NCBI RefSeq assembly: GCF_012489685.1
Contig: NC_080043.1
Coordinates: 59,170,289 to 59,234,288, forward strand
Direction: 5' to 3'
DNA from: Lotus japonicus
Taxonomy: Eukaryota; Streptophyta; Magnoliopsida; Fabales; Fabaceae
DNA: 64,000 nt
Numbering within the stretch: position 1 is the stretch's first letter; each line of letters begins with the position of its first letter. The notes under the pieces were generated by a model, which made no database searches, was not told the origin of the DNA, and saw only the letters and a list, made by a program, of their open reading frames with translations. The position numbers and the translations under genes were made by a program. Positions 1 through 11,276 of the stretch are shown piece by piece.

Positions 1-252
1 CGCCCAGTGTGTAGCCCGCCCCGAGGCGAGGGCCTGGCCTTAAGTTGGGCCTCAGCCTCGGAGGCCCAATCGGCCCAATAGGTAGTGCCCAAACTCTATA
101 AATAGGAGGTAGTTACCAATTGTAGGGGACTTTCGCTCATTTGACGAAATAACACATGAAATTCAGCATTCTCTCTCTCATTCTCATTCTCTCTAGCACA
201 ATTTTCCACTCTCTAGGTACCATCCCTATCTTCAATGTTCATTCCCAGAACA
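1..252 (+). repeat. 3' part of a 5' LTR, Ty3-gypsy (Tat-like)
   Basis: The LTR enters from outside the window and ends at 252 with ...AACA, directly before a primer-binding site. A TATA box (CTATAAATA, 95-103) and a following pyrimidine-rich CTCTCT stretch (165-195) look like the LTR promoter and the start of the transcribed leader. The upstream part of the LTR is missing from the window, so its length and target duplication are unknown. The second LTR of this element is not in the window. Confidence 0.75.
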
Positions 253-254
253 TT

Positions 255-272
255 TGGCGCCGTCTGTGGGGA
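255..272 (+). other. Primer-binding site (tRNA-Asp-like)
   Basis: TGGCGCCGTCTGTGGGGA follows the LTR end by two bases. It resembles the complement of the plant tRNA-Asp 3' end, with mismatches in the middle. This is the usual place for priming minus-strand synthesis. Confidence 0.7.
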
Positions 273-416
273 CTATAAACTTTCTATTCCCATTCACGTG
301 GATTGATTGTGCAAGAAGCTATCTCTGTTTACGATTAAGCAATTCTCGAGTTTTCCGATTCTGATTCTGTGACCGGCGTTCGTTTTTCGATCGAGTTTGC
401 GTCATTCCTGGTTTAG

Positions 417-2204
417 ATGGAGACTCGACGCAGGAAGCAGCATCATTCACCAGTGCGACAGCGAATTTCGCCGCCTCGGCGGCCTCATCGAGTTGTCCTG
501 AATTCTCCGATACGAACAGCGGGAGTACAGCCGCCTTCTCCTCCTCCATCACCACCACCACCTCCTCCATCACCTTCGCAGGTCGGATCTCTGGAGCGCT
601 CACCAGAGAATTCACCTACTCCGGAGCAACAACCGGCGGTGACACAGGAGCAATGGCGCCATATGATGCGCAGCATTGGCAACATTCAGCAGCGGAATGA
701 ACATCTACAAGCTCAGTTGGACTTCTACCGCCGCGAGCAACAAGATGATGGAAGCAGAGAGGCGGATTCCGTAGCCGAGTTCCGTCCGTTCTCGGAGGAC
801 GTTGAGAGTGTGGCAATTCCAGATAATATGAAAACGTTAGTTCTGGATTCTTACAGTGGAGATTCTGATCCGAAGGATCATCTTCTGTATTTCAACACGA
901 AGATGGTGATAATTGCGGCATCAAATGCGGTGAAGTGTAGGATGTTTCCATCGACGTTCAAATCGACGACGATGGCATGGTTCACGACTTTGTCGCGCGG
1001 ATCGATTTCGAATTTTAGAGACTTCTCATCCAAGTTTCTAGTGCAATTCTCGGCGAATAAGAATCAGCCGGTGACGATCAATGACCTATACAACATTCGC
1101 CAACAAGAAGGAGAGTCACTGAAGGAATACATGGCAAGGTACAGCGCTGCATCGGTCAAGGTAGAGGACGAGGAACCTCGAGCCTGTGCTCTAGCATTCA
1201 AAAATGGTTTGTTACCGGGAGGGTTGAACAGCAAGTTGACACGCAAGCCAGCACGTTCGATGGAAGAGATGCGTGCTCGCGCCAGCACTTATATTCTTGA
1301 CGAGAAGGACGATGCTTTCAAAAGAAAGCGCGCGAAACTGGAAAAAGGCGACACGTCACCCAAGCGCGCGAAAAAAGATAAGAATGGCGAAGACAAGGGG
1401 GATGGCAAGCAGCAAAGACAAGATAAAGGGAAGGCGGTATTGAGGCCGACCAAGGAGCAGTTGTATCCACGGCGTGATGATTATGAACAGCGTCGGCCAT
1501 GGCAATCTATGTCTCATCGCCAGCGGGAGGAGGCTGACATGGTGATGAACACAGATTTAACGGATATACTCCGCGAGGCGAGGGGCGCAAATCTAGTGGA
1601 TGAGCCAGAGGCCCCGAAATATCAACCACGGGACGCCAATCCCAAGAAGTGGTGTGAATACCATCGGTCCGCCGGGCACGACACGGATGACTGCTGGACT
1701 TTGCAGCGGGAAATTGATAAGTTGATTCGGGCGGGATATCAAGGAAATCGCCAAGGCCAGTGGCGCAACAACGGCGATCACAACAAAACGCATAAGCGAG
1801 AGGAGGAGCGAACGGATACTAAGGGCAAGAAAAAGCAAGAATCAGCGGCTATCGCCACAAAAGGGGCTGATGACACGTTCGCTCAACACTCAGGACCGCC
1901 CGTAGGGACTATAAACACCATCGCCGGAGGATTTGGCGGTGGTGGTGACACCCATGCGGCACGGAAACGCCATGTTCGTGCAGTTAATTCAGTTCATGAA
2001 GTTGCTTTCGGATTCGTGCACCCTGACATAACAATCTCGATGGCAGATTTTGAGGGGATAAAGCCTCACAAGGATGACCCGATAGTAGTGCAATTAAGGT
2101 TGAATAGTTTCAATGTTAGAAGGGTACTCCTGGATCAGGGTAGTTCGGCTGATATTATCTATGGTGACGCATTTGACAAGTTGGGCCTGACTGATAATGA
2201 TCTA
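417..2204 (+). pseudogene. gag-protease of a Tat-like Ty3-gypsy element, cut at its 3' end
   Basis: The reading frame opens at ATG 417, 145 nt after the primer-binding site, and stays open for about 596 codons of gypsy sequence. A basic, proline-rich N-terminus (residues 1-65) is followed by a retrotransposon gag domain (about residues 135-305), a lysine-rich basic stretch (about 300-350), a zinc-knuckle-like C-x3-H...GH...C motif (codons at about 1650-1700), and the start of a retropepsin domain with D-Q-G-S-S-A-D near 2132. Gag packages the RNA and protease matures the polyprotein. The protease is cut shortly after its active site, and the frame runs into copia RT sequence before stopping at 2246. 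RT, RNase H and integrase of this element are absent. Lineage assignment rests on motif style. Confidence 0.85.
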
Positions 2205-3177
2205 GATACAACTCTCTTTTGCAAAACCTACAAAGATGATATCTAAATTGTGCAAATTTATGTTGATGATATTATATTTGGATCTGCTAATCCATCTCTT
2301 TGCAAGGAATTTTCTGAGATGATGCAGGTTGAATTTGAAATGAGTATGATGGGAGAACTCAAGTACTTTCTAGGAATACAAGTTGATGAAAAACCAGAAG
2401 CTACTTACATCCATCAGAGCAAGTACACAAAGGAACTTCTGAAGAAGTTCAATATGACAGAATCAATAATTGCTAAGACTCCTATGCATCCCACATGTAT
2501 TCTAGAGAAAGAAGATGCCAGTGGAAAAGTATGTCAGAAGCTCTATCGTGGAATGACAGGTTCACTTCTATACTTAACTGTATCTAGGCCAGATATTCTG
2601 TTTAGTGTACATTTATGTGCTCGATTCCAATCAGATCCTTGAGAAACTCACTTAACTTCTGTTAAGAGAATTCTCAGATATCTGAAAGGTACCACTAACC
2701 TTGGCTTGATGTATAAGAAAACATCAGAGTATAAGCTTTCAGGTTACTGTGATGCTGATTATGCTGGAGATTCTGGAAATTGTCAATTTCTGGGAAGTAA
2801 CTTAGTCTCATGGGCAAGCAAGAGGCAGTCCACTATTGCACTATCCACTACAGAGGCAGAATATATCTCAGCAGCTATCTGCAGCACTCAGATGCTCTGG
2901 ATGAAACATCAGCTAGAGGATTATCAAATCCTTGAGAGCAACATCCCAATTTATTGTGATAACACTGCTGCAATCTCACTCGGTAAGAATCCAATCTAGG
3001 GCAAAACACATTGAGGTAAAGTATCACTTTATTAGAGATTATGTTCAAAAGGACGTACTTCTTCTGAAGTTTGTTGATACTGACCATCAATGGGCAGATA
3101 TCTTTACAAAGCCCTTAGCAGAGGATAGATTTAATTTTATACTGAAAAATCTGAATATGAACTTTTGTTCAGTATGA
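2205..3177 (+). pseudogene. copia RT (C-terminal part) and RNase H
   Basis: The catalytic RT motif Y-V-D-D is encoded near 2260, followed by the thumb/connection and an RNase H domain with D-A-D-Y (about 2752), T-E-A-E-Y (about 2850) and Y-C-D-N-T-A-A (about 2955). It ends with the usual copia signature A-D-I-F-T-K-P-L near 3097-3120. In-frame stops occur at 2244-2246 (TAA) and 2640-2642 (TGA, where Arg CGA is common in the family). A frameshift lies near 2990-3000, and the segment before S-G-N-C-Q (about 2770) appears to lack a few residues. The piece cannot give a working enzyme. Confidence 0.88.
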
Positions 3178-3608
3178 AGATGGATCAGAACCTCTGACTA
3201 TGATACTTCCTCATCAGAAGATGTCTATTTCAGAAGGTAACTTAATCAGAAGATGAGTACCCATTGGTGCTTACTCTGAGACAAGACAGTAAACGTGTGT
3301 CAGTTCATTCTGATGCCTCGTTCCTTGTGCCCTTCGGATAATCTGTTATAATGAGTGTAGATGTGCTTATTCTCCACCATGTGTTTTGTGTATTAACTGT
3401 TCATAATGATGTCTTTAATTTTCAACCGTTGATTTTACTTTTGTTTTACAATCAACAACAGTTACTTTCTAAAACCACTACGCACACACGTTCTCCATCA
3501 CTTGTGTTATTTGCTTCTCTCTCCTGTTTGCAAAAAAACCCTAATCTCCAATTCCCTCTCTCTCTATCTCGTTCATCCCTCTTCTACCTAAACCTCCAAC
3601 CTTCAACA
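3178..3608 (+). other. Spacer between copia pol and the env-like ORF
   Basis: Non-coding spacer inside the SIRE-like element, pyrimidine-rich near its end (about 3490-3600) before the env-like start codon. No splice acceptor for the downstream ORF can be assigned with confidence. Confidence 0.5.
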
Positions 3609-5061
3609 ATGGTGAGATCTGAAAGAGCTAATTCCGGTGAAAGTTCTGATTCCGCAGACGGAAGAGTGTTCCCCCAAATGGTGGTGGGTCTTCCAACGGG
3701 TCAAGTGGGTCCTGTTCTCCGTTCTAGGTCTACAGATGCTGCTCACAAATCCAAGATGCTGAGGATGTTATTCCTTTGTCACAAAAAAGTTGTGTTGTTA
3801 CATGCGTCTTCCCTCCAGAAGAACTTCAAGTTCTTGCTGAATGGCAATTCGACCTAGACAACATTGTTGATAATGGGGTCGATCTTCGTCCTGAAGTACA
3901 AGCTCAAAGCTGGGAAGGATACTTCAATAGGTTACATGGTCCAGTCTATGATAAACTGGTGAAAGAATTCTGGAAGCACGCTAATTGCAACGAGTATCAG
4001 GTGGTGTCTTTTGTTCTGGAAAAAAGGATCATCATCTCAGAGAAGTCTTTTGCAAGACTTCTGGGTGCAGAAACAAGTCGTGGGTACAGATTTCAGATGC
4101 AAGAGTCCAAAGTCAAGGCAAGTACCAAGGAGAAGGTCAACAAGGCCTTATACTCTACATGGAGACCGGGCAAAACTGATTGCAAGACTAAGGATCTTCA
4201 TCCTGACCTGAGAATCTGGCACAAGATCCTCCTGAACTGCATAGATCAAAGACCAAAGGGAAGCTCTCCTGATTACATCAATTTCACTCAGAAGGTGATA
4301 CTTTTCTTCATCAAGGAGCACAACAAAGTCTGTCTGCCTTACTTTCTCTTCTCATATCTGAAGGAGTGCATCAAGAAGTCAAGGACAACTGCTTCACCAA
4401 AGTCTGCCATCAAGTACAAACCTTTTGGCAGATTACTGTCTGACTTCTTCATTGAGAGCAAACTGATAACTGCTCTGACTAAAGCTGGATGCACAGAAGA
4501 CCTAACAACAATTGTTGGAGATGTCTTCACTCCCACATCATTGAGAATAATGGGCTTAGTGGAAACAAAAGCTAAGGTTAAACCTGCTACTTCAAAGTCA
4601 AGAGGAAGAAGACCCCCTCTGAAGGACTACCCCCTCTGGTCAAAGGCTGATGATCCAGAGGCTATCAGGATCTATCTTGATGATCTGAAGCAACAAGGTT
4701 TTGTGATTGATGTGGATGAATTCTTCAGAAACCTTCAAGATCCTCCGGACTTTGAGTCTCCCAGGAAAAGGAAGACCAAGAGAAAGCAATTTGAAGCCTC
4801 TGAGGAGAAGGATTCCTCTGATGGTGATGATCATGATGATGATGAACCTCCACCTCAAAAGAAAGCAAAGAAGGTCAGAATTGCAACACAAGTCAATCAT
4901 CTGGAACCTGCAATCTCTACCAGAGTCACCAGATCTGCAGTTAAAGCTTCAAGTAAGTTTCTTGCTCTTTCTGATGATGATGATTTAAATTTAATTGATG
5001 CAATTCCTGTTACTTCCAACCCTGAGCCCTCACAAATTTATCAACCTACTTCACACTTCAT
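3609..5061 (+). pseudogene. env-like ORF of the SIRE-like element, 5' half
   Basis: The likely start is ATG 3609. The first 46 or so codons run in one frame and a frameshift near 3745 moves the family-like sequence to the frame read at 3776-5061. The central part (about 3850-4560) resembles the putative plant transposon protein domain found in SIRE env-like ORFs. It is followed by a highly charged Lys/Asp/Glu-rich low-complexity stretch (about 4740-4880). I see no convincing membrane segment, so the name env-like reflects position only. The ORF is cut at 5061 by the Ogre insertion and resumes at 22154. Function in the family is unproven. Confidence 0.75.
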
Positions 5062-5838
5062 TGTGGATACCCCTTTTTGTCCGGGCTTAATCTTTTGAAT
5101 CAAGAAAACATTAATAGCTTAATTATGATTAAAATAATCAAGTGAGTTAATTTATTTTTGATTCTTTAACCATGTGACCAAAAATGCTCTGCCAAGTAAA
5201 AAAGAGTGTGTGGTTAGTGGGTGTGAACACCTAATTTTATCCTACTCCTTTTACTTTCCCTTATTCTAATTTTATTCAAATTTCTATCATTTTTGAAAAA
5301 ATTGTAGGTGCATGCACACCATCTTTCTTGCAGGCCATGCACTGGCTTGGAAGCTAAAGAAATGTGGTCAAGGACATCAAGTGAAATTGAAGAAATTTGT
5401 GTTGAAAATTAGCATCTCATTAAATGCTTTCAAAAAAAAACAAATTTCAACCAGCTTTTTTTTTTTTATCCCTGAAGTATTATAGAAGAAGAGAAAGAAA
5501 GGGTCACAACGTGACCAAGCAATAGAAGAGAATATAAAAATAAAGAAAAGGGAGACAAAAGTCCTTAGTAGCATGCCAACCATGTGCCTTGCTATCTACC
5601 TATCTGAAGCTAATCTAGAGATATGTTGTTGAAAAAGCATCTTGAAGCTAGATTTGCGGTTGAAAAAGGCAACCATGGCACAGTACCAAATCCTCTCAAG
5701 TTGAAATTTGAAGATATGATCTCAAGAATGACAAGCCAAGCTTACAATTTTTCACATCTTAGCTGCAATTGTTGAAAGCATTGAAAAAATACAGTTGGGC
5801 TCTTTAAATGCATGAAGAAATTTGCAAGTTTCATGGCC

Positions 5839-5846
5839 TATAAATA
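5839..5846 (+). promoter_or_regulatory. TATA box of the Ogre 5' LTR
   Basis: TATAAATA in GGCCTATAAATAAG. A hAT-type element is inserted 30 bp downstream, at the place where transcription should begin. The matching site in the 3' LTR (about 20950-20958) reads CAATAAATA, so the first T is lost there. Confidence 0.6.
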
Positions 5847-5868
5847 AGAAGAAGAGCAGAGTGTAAAG

Positions 5869-6613
5869 TAGGGGTGTACAAAGGACGGGTTGGGACGGGT
5901 TTTAGTTAACCCTAACCCGGCCCTAAATATTGATCGGGCCAATTCTTAGACCCTAACCCGTCCCTAGACCCGAAGAAACCCGACAATATGCGGGTCCAAT
6001 TTAGGACGGGTCTATGTAGGACGGGACCGGGTTGACCCGAGGGACAATAAATCTAAGACTATTTAATACTAATTATAAAATTTAAAGACAATAACATACT
6101 AAAAGGGTTACAAGTGAGAACTATTTTTTAGAAGAAAGAGCTTGAAATGATCCAATTCTTGCATAGTCTATGTCATAATCTATTGCACTTGAGAGGTTTA
6201 CATTTTATTTGATCTATATGCACGTGTCACTCATTTTGTTTGACCTCTCTTCACTTGTCTCACATGTGCATTACATAATTTTCTCTTGTTAAAGCATGAA
6301 AGTGTTCATCTTTTAACCAACGTTTATTTAATTAGTAAGATAGATGTTAAAAAATTTCATATCATCCACATGGTAAGATAAACTTGAGAATCATCTATCA
6401 TATTTTAACCATTATAACAAATTAAAATTTTATAAAATATATATGTGGGACGGGCCGGGTGGCCCGAATGTCAACCCGACCCGACCCGAAGCCAAATAAC
6501 TCAATGATCAACCCTAACCCGACATCTTTTAATGATCGGGCCAGGTTGAACCCGGCCCGAAAGGCTTGGGCCGGGACGGGTTGGCGGGTTGGGCCGGGTC
6601 TTGTACACCCCTA
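5869..6613. mobile_element. hAT-type non-autonomous DNA transposon inside the Ogre 5' LTR
   Basis: The 745-bp element begins TAGGGGTGTACAA and ends with the reverse complement TTGTACACCCCTA. It is flanked by the 8-bp duplication GTGTAAAG (5861-5868 and 6614-6621). The 3' LTR has the uninterrupted site at about 20972-20979, an internal empty-site control. Eight-base duplications and TAGGGG termini fit hAT. GC-rich subterminal repeats of the GGGACGGGTT/AACCCGACCC type sit at both ends and may bind transposase. No transposase is encoded. Confidence 0.92.
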
Positions 6614-7796
6614 GTGTAAAGCAGGAGAAAACAGAGGAAAGAAACGGAAAAAAGGAAGGAAAGAAAGAAGGAGGAGGAAAGAGAAAAAAGAAGGAAGAAA
6701 AGGCAGAGAGGAACGGTTTTTTTTTGGAGATTCTTGTAGGATTTGTAGCTTTTTTGAGTTCTCACTCTTTATTTTCATTTTTGCTGTTGGTGGCTCTCAT
6801 AAGGTATTTTTTCTCTCTTGAACCATTTTACTATGCTTTTATTACTCACATGTTCCTCTCTTCTTTTTTTGTTGGGCTCTCCATAACACTACTAAAATCT
6901 ATATCTGATGGCCCATGATTTCGTTTTTTTTGTTTCTTTCATTCTGAATTCGTGGGCTAGTCTGTTTTTTTTCTTGAAAGGAACTTCAGCTGTTTTTTGG
7001 CATCTGATGGTCTTTTTTTTTTATGGAATAGAACTTAGTGTTTTTGGTATCTGATGGGCCTTTTTGTTTTTTGAAACAATGGTTCAGTTTCGTTTTTTTG
7101 GTACCATGTGGACCAGATTGCATTAAATTATCAAATATGAGTATCAAATATTACTAGTTTTCTCTCTAAATAATTATTTGCTTATAAAAAAAATCTAAAA
7201 AATATATTTTTCTTCAACCTTGTATCTATCATGAAATGCTAAGATCAAACCTCTTTTGCAAATAAATAAAAAACTAAAAAAACAAATAATAATCTTTTTT
7301 CTTAAAAAAGATTAGTCTTTTAAAGAAAACTAAAAAATATCACAACCAACTCATGTTTTTCTACCAAAGAACTACGTAGCCTTGATTTTCTCTTTTGATA
7401 GAGAATACGTAGGCCCAGGGTCACTCCCGCCAGGCACTCCAAACAAAAAAAATCTAAATTTTGTTCTTCTTTGTAGAATAATCTTTTCATTACACTAGCA
7501 ACATGTAAATATCCTTTTTAATTCAAATTTATAAAAAATACAAGACCTATTTTCAAGGACAAAATAAATGATTTAGAAAGCTAAGAAATCTTGCATAATT
7601 AACCACAGGTAACTGTCTTATGACGGACGTTGTAGGGCGCTAACACCTCCCTATACGTAACCGACTCCCGAATCTAGATTTGGTTTCTTTTATTATTTGG
7701 GTTCTCTGATGTTCTCCCTAAAAACATTAGTGGCGACTCTACTGATACTTGATTAGTTTTAACGCGCCGTCCCGCCGCGACCCCCGTTGCGACAGA

Positions 7797-7814
7797 TGGC
7801 GACTCTGCTGGGGA
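7797..7814 (+). other. Primer-binding site of the Ogre element
   Basis: TGGCGACTCTGCTGGGGA lies two bases after the LTR. Ogre elements are reported to use a tRNA-Arg primer, and this sequence matches that style. I recalled the tRNA identity and did not compute it. Confidence 0.75.
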
Positions 7815-8795
7815 TTTTGAGAGTCAAGCCTAAAATGTTTAATTGTGCAACTTTCTTAGCTTTCTAAATATTTATTTTTATCCTTCTATTAATTTATTGT
7901 CTTGTATATATATATCATGTTGTTATGGCGGACCCTAGGGTAGACGATGGCTGAGATAAATTGGTTGTTATATATTTGTATTTGCTATTCGTCTGCAGGT
8001 GGGGGTTTTTATGTTTTGTGTTTGTATTTGAAAGGTTTGGATGTTTCTAGCACACACTTCACTATCACTGGTGTTGCACACACATTTAGGCTCTATACCC
8101 GAGTCTTGACGAGCTCTAGGGTTAGAACGGGGTTTCGATGTTATCATTGTGAGGTCCTTTTAAGGGCTTCCCTGGTTTTCGTCGACTCCCCACTCGGATT
8201 GTTACTGGTATTATGACTACCGTATTGTGATCACTTCGGTGGTACTTGCGGGCCAGCTCATGATATTGGGACCTTATCTTTGAAAGTTAAGGGCAATCTG
8301 GGGACCATTTCTAATAGGAGTCTAGATCCTTCCTGCGTCATACACTATAGTCGGACCATAAGTCGACCACCTGTTTAGGGTTCAGAATCCATGGTTATTG
8401 AAACCCTTAGGAATTTCCCGGATAGGACAATTGGGAGAAATCTTTTTCATCTCATCCATGTACATATAATGTCTTTATCACATTTTAATTTGTCAAATTT
8501 TGAAGCATGTTATAATGCACTTTTTTTTTTCTTTCTTTCTTCACAATTAATTCAATAAAGGACTACGTCAGTAAAATGAGATTCTAGTGTCATTATGATT
8601 TACACTAGTATGGTGTACCATGTATTTGCACTTGCGTGGCATGCATTGGCATTTAGTGAGTTCATGTAAAAAAAAAAAAAGGTGAAAAATAGGGTGTGCA
8701 TATTATGTGTTTCTTTTTTGCCTCACTCACTTAAATCTTTTTATTTTGTTTTCACTAAGATATTAAATACATCAACGTCACCTTGGTAGCCCGAG
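7815..8795 (+). other. Ogre leader region between primer-binding site and ORF1
   Basis: About 1 kb of non-coding leader with many short upstream ATGs and homopolymer runs (8521-8540, 8668-8680). No convincing coding sequence is seen. Long leaders are usual for Ogre. Confidence 0.7.
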
Positions 8796-10779
8796 ATGGA
8801 GAGAAATGAGAATACTAGCAATGCACAGAGACAAGGGAAGAAATTTGTTATAGTGGTGAACGAAAACCGAGTGGAGCCCTTAAAGCAGTGGTATAGGAAG
8901 CTTCCTGCAGATTTTCGAAGAGCAGTAACTAAGAGGTATGGGCGTCTCATGGATCTGTGGGATGTGCCTGTAGACAACTCAACAGTGGCAGTTTTGGTAG
9001 AATACTGGAATTCTAAACTCAGATGCTTTGAATTTCCTAACATAGACCTCGTTCCTACTTTGGAAGAATATGCATGTATGATGAGGATGCCAATAACAGA
9101 GACAAGCCCAAATGACCGATGCAGTCATAAGCGCCAAGTTTAATGAACTCTTGGAAGCCCCTCCTAATCAACTAAAATTGGCAGGGCCCGCAGGATCAAG
9201 GGGGTTGAAACTGAATGTCTTGAAGGAATACATGCAGAAGCTTTTACATGAGAACAGATGGGCTATTTTGGCTAGAGCACTGGCACTTGCGATCTACGGT
9301 TTGATATTGCTTCCCTCCGTTCTAAATATAATAGACCAATCAGCGATGGACGTTTTCTATGAGGTAGAAATGGGGGAAAGGAATCTGATACCGGCTGTGC
9401 TTGCAGAAACACTCCTTTCAATAAGTCATTGCAATAAAAAAAGGAGAGCGAAAGTTTTTTGTTGTACACAGCTCCTCTATGTGTGGCTTGTGACCCATTT
9501 ATTTCCTGATAACGGGCTCAACGACATAGCAAATCCATTGCGAAGCTTCGAAGGAGTCCGCATGCACCCGAGAAGTCAAGATGAGTGGAGGGCGGAATTC
9601 GATAGAGCTGGCGAAAAAGGCTTCAAGTGGGTCTGTCCCTGGTTCCGTAATTCTAGAGGAGATGTTATCTTTAGATGCGGAGATTTTTCTAATGTGCCTT
9701 TGATGGGACCGCGAGGGTGCATAGCTTACTCGCCTGCACTTGTTCTAAGACAGTTGGGACGGACACAAGGAACACCATTCGAAGAACAACTAGGTGGCTA
9801 TAACTTCTGGTATGCTGAGGAAAGTGAGGCCGGAGCATTATCTCAGCATGTCCGAAATGCTTGGGGGAGAGTAGTGCGTTTTGGGAGTGAGGAACTTGGC
9901 AAATTCATAGTGTCAGAAACCTCTGGATATACAGCTTGGCGAGTGGCGAGAAGAGTTAGAGGTGGAGGTCCCCGTTTGGTGCAAATAAAGGGGATGGAGC
10001 CAAGAAAAATAGCTGAAATGGTGGATCAGTTGGAAAAGCTGAAGGCCCAGGTTGAAGAGGTACTTGAACAGAAAAATGATGCTGATGAGGAAACAAGTTA
10101 TCAGAAAAGAAAATATGAAGCATTAAAGATTAACATGAACAGTTTGACAAGGGACCATGAAGAAGAAATTGCAAGAGCTAGGAAGGGGAAAGCTATCATG
10201 AATCCTAGGGGAAGAGATAGTGTGGAAAAACGTATGCAGAAACTGACTTGGAAGAATGAAAATCTGAAAAAGCAATGGGAGGAAAGATTTCTGAAGGAGA
10301 AGCAAACGCGAAGGAAAATGCAAAAGGAAAGCCGCCGAGATAAACTAGCAATCGACATGCTCCAAAATGAAATTGGCATTGAAAAGGCAATACGCCGTGA
10401 GTTGGAAAATGCATATGATATTCTCGACGGCACGCTGAATGCCGCAAACTTCAATTGTGGCCAAGCCTATGAAGAAGTTGCCAGAATTCAAGGTATGAAC
10501 GATGCCTTGGAGCACCAAGTGACGGAAAAGAAGTCAGAAGCTCTTTACTGGAAGGATCTCCACGATAAAAAAAAGGATGAAGCAGAGCTAGGATGGTGGG
10601 TATTCCAGACAGTCATAAGAGGTCTTAATGAGCAAGCTGTACTGCTGAGGGACCACTGGGAGGAAGCAGAGAAAGATCGTACCAATCCATTCAGGGTCTT
10701 CCCTCCCGGCACTACTGGTCTGGTTGACTACTGCGGCAGCATTGTTAAGGGACTCAATAGGGCAAGTAATGAAGAGTAA
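8796..10779 (+). pseudogene. Ogre ORF1 protein (DUF7745-like with coiled coil), one frameshift
   Basis: ORF1 lies upstream of gag, as in other Ogre elements. Its biochemical role is unknown. ATG 8796 opens a frame of about 105 family-like codons containing K-R-Y-G-R-L-M-D-L and L-V-P-T-L-E-E-Y, which recall the plant DUF7745 domain. A single frameshift near 9100-9112 moves the rest to another phase, open to the TAA at 10777-10779. The second part continues the globular domain (to about 9990) and then becomes a long charged coiled coil (about 10010-10680) rich in Glu and Lys. Joined, the product would be about 660 residues. The frameshift suggests this copy no longer makes full-length protein. 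DUF assignment is from memory of the family pattern. Confidence 0.75.
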
Positions 10780-11276
10780 GGAAAAGTTGAAGAGCTGACA
10801 GAGAAGTAGAGCTGAAGAAGGACATCTGCTAGGTTTTCTTGTATCTATGTAATGGATGAAGTCTAATATATCAGGCATCTTTTTAATGAAATATTTGGTT
10901 TGCAACTGCTAGTTGTTTGACAAGATTTTGCTAGTATTCTCAAAGCATCGTCCATTGTGGAAAAATGTTCACCCTCCCTTGGATGATTGCCAACCATGTT
11001 ACGGTCTTATGAGTACGCTACTCTATTGATCTAGCATGGGTCTGTCTCCGCGCTACCGAGACATCGACGTTTAAAGGATTTACCCTAAAAAAAAGAGGAA
11101 TAATAATAAGGGAAAACTTAAAAAAAAATTCATCAAAATCAATAAAATGAGTGTCGTTTTGTTAACAAACCGAAAGGAATGATATAATAAGTAATCACTT
11201 ATAAAAGAGTTTGTTATAAAATACAGGCAAGCTGTATCCCCATCATCCTTACAGGACTCGTCTCCAAACCAGACTT
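10780..11276 (+). other. Ogre spacer between ORF1 and gag
   Basis: Non-coding, AT-rich. No promoter or splice signal stands out enough to call. Confidence 0.5.

Larger units (their letters stand above)
5062..7794 (+). repeat. 5' LTR of the Ogre element
   Basis: 2733 bp against 1981 bp for the 3' LTR. The excess is accounted for by the hAT-type insertion at 5869-6613 plus its 8-bp duplication. A TATA box lies at 5839-5846. The LTR ends CGTTGCGACA, one CA dinucleotide before the primer-binding region. Confidence 0.95.

Noticed and set aside
6589..6918. 109-codon frame in the Ogre 5' LTR
   Set aside because: Spans the hAT/LTR border and is Lys/Phe low complexity. The similar open stretches in the 3' LTR are equally featureless.
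7947..8216. 89-codon frame in the Ogre leader
   Set aside because: No family resemblance and located before ORF1 in a known non-coding leader.
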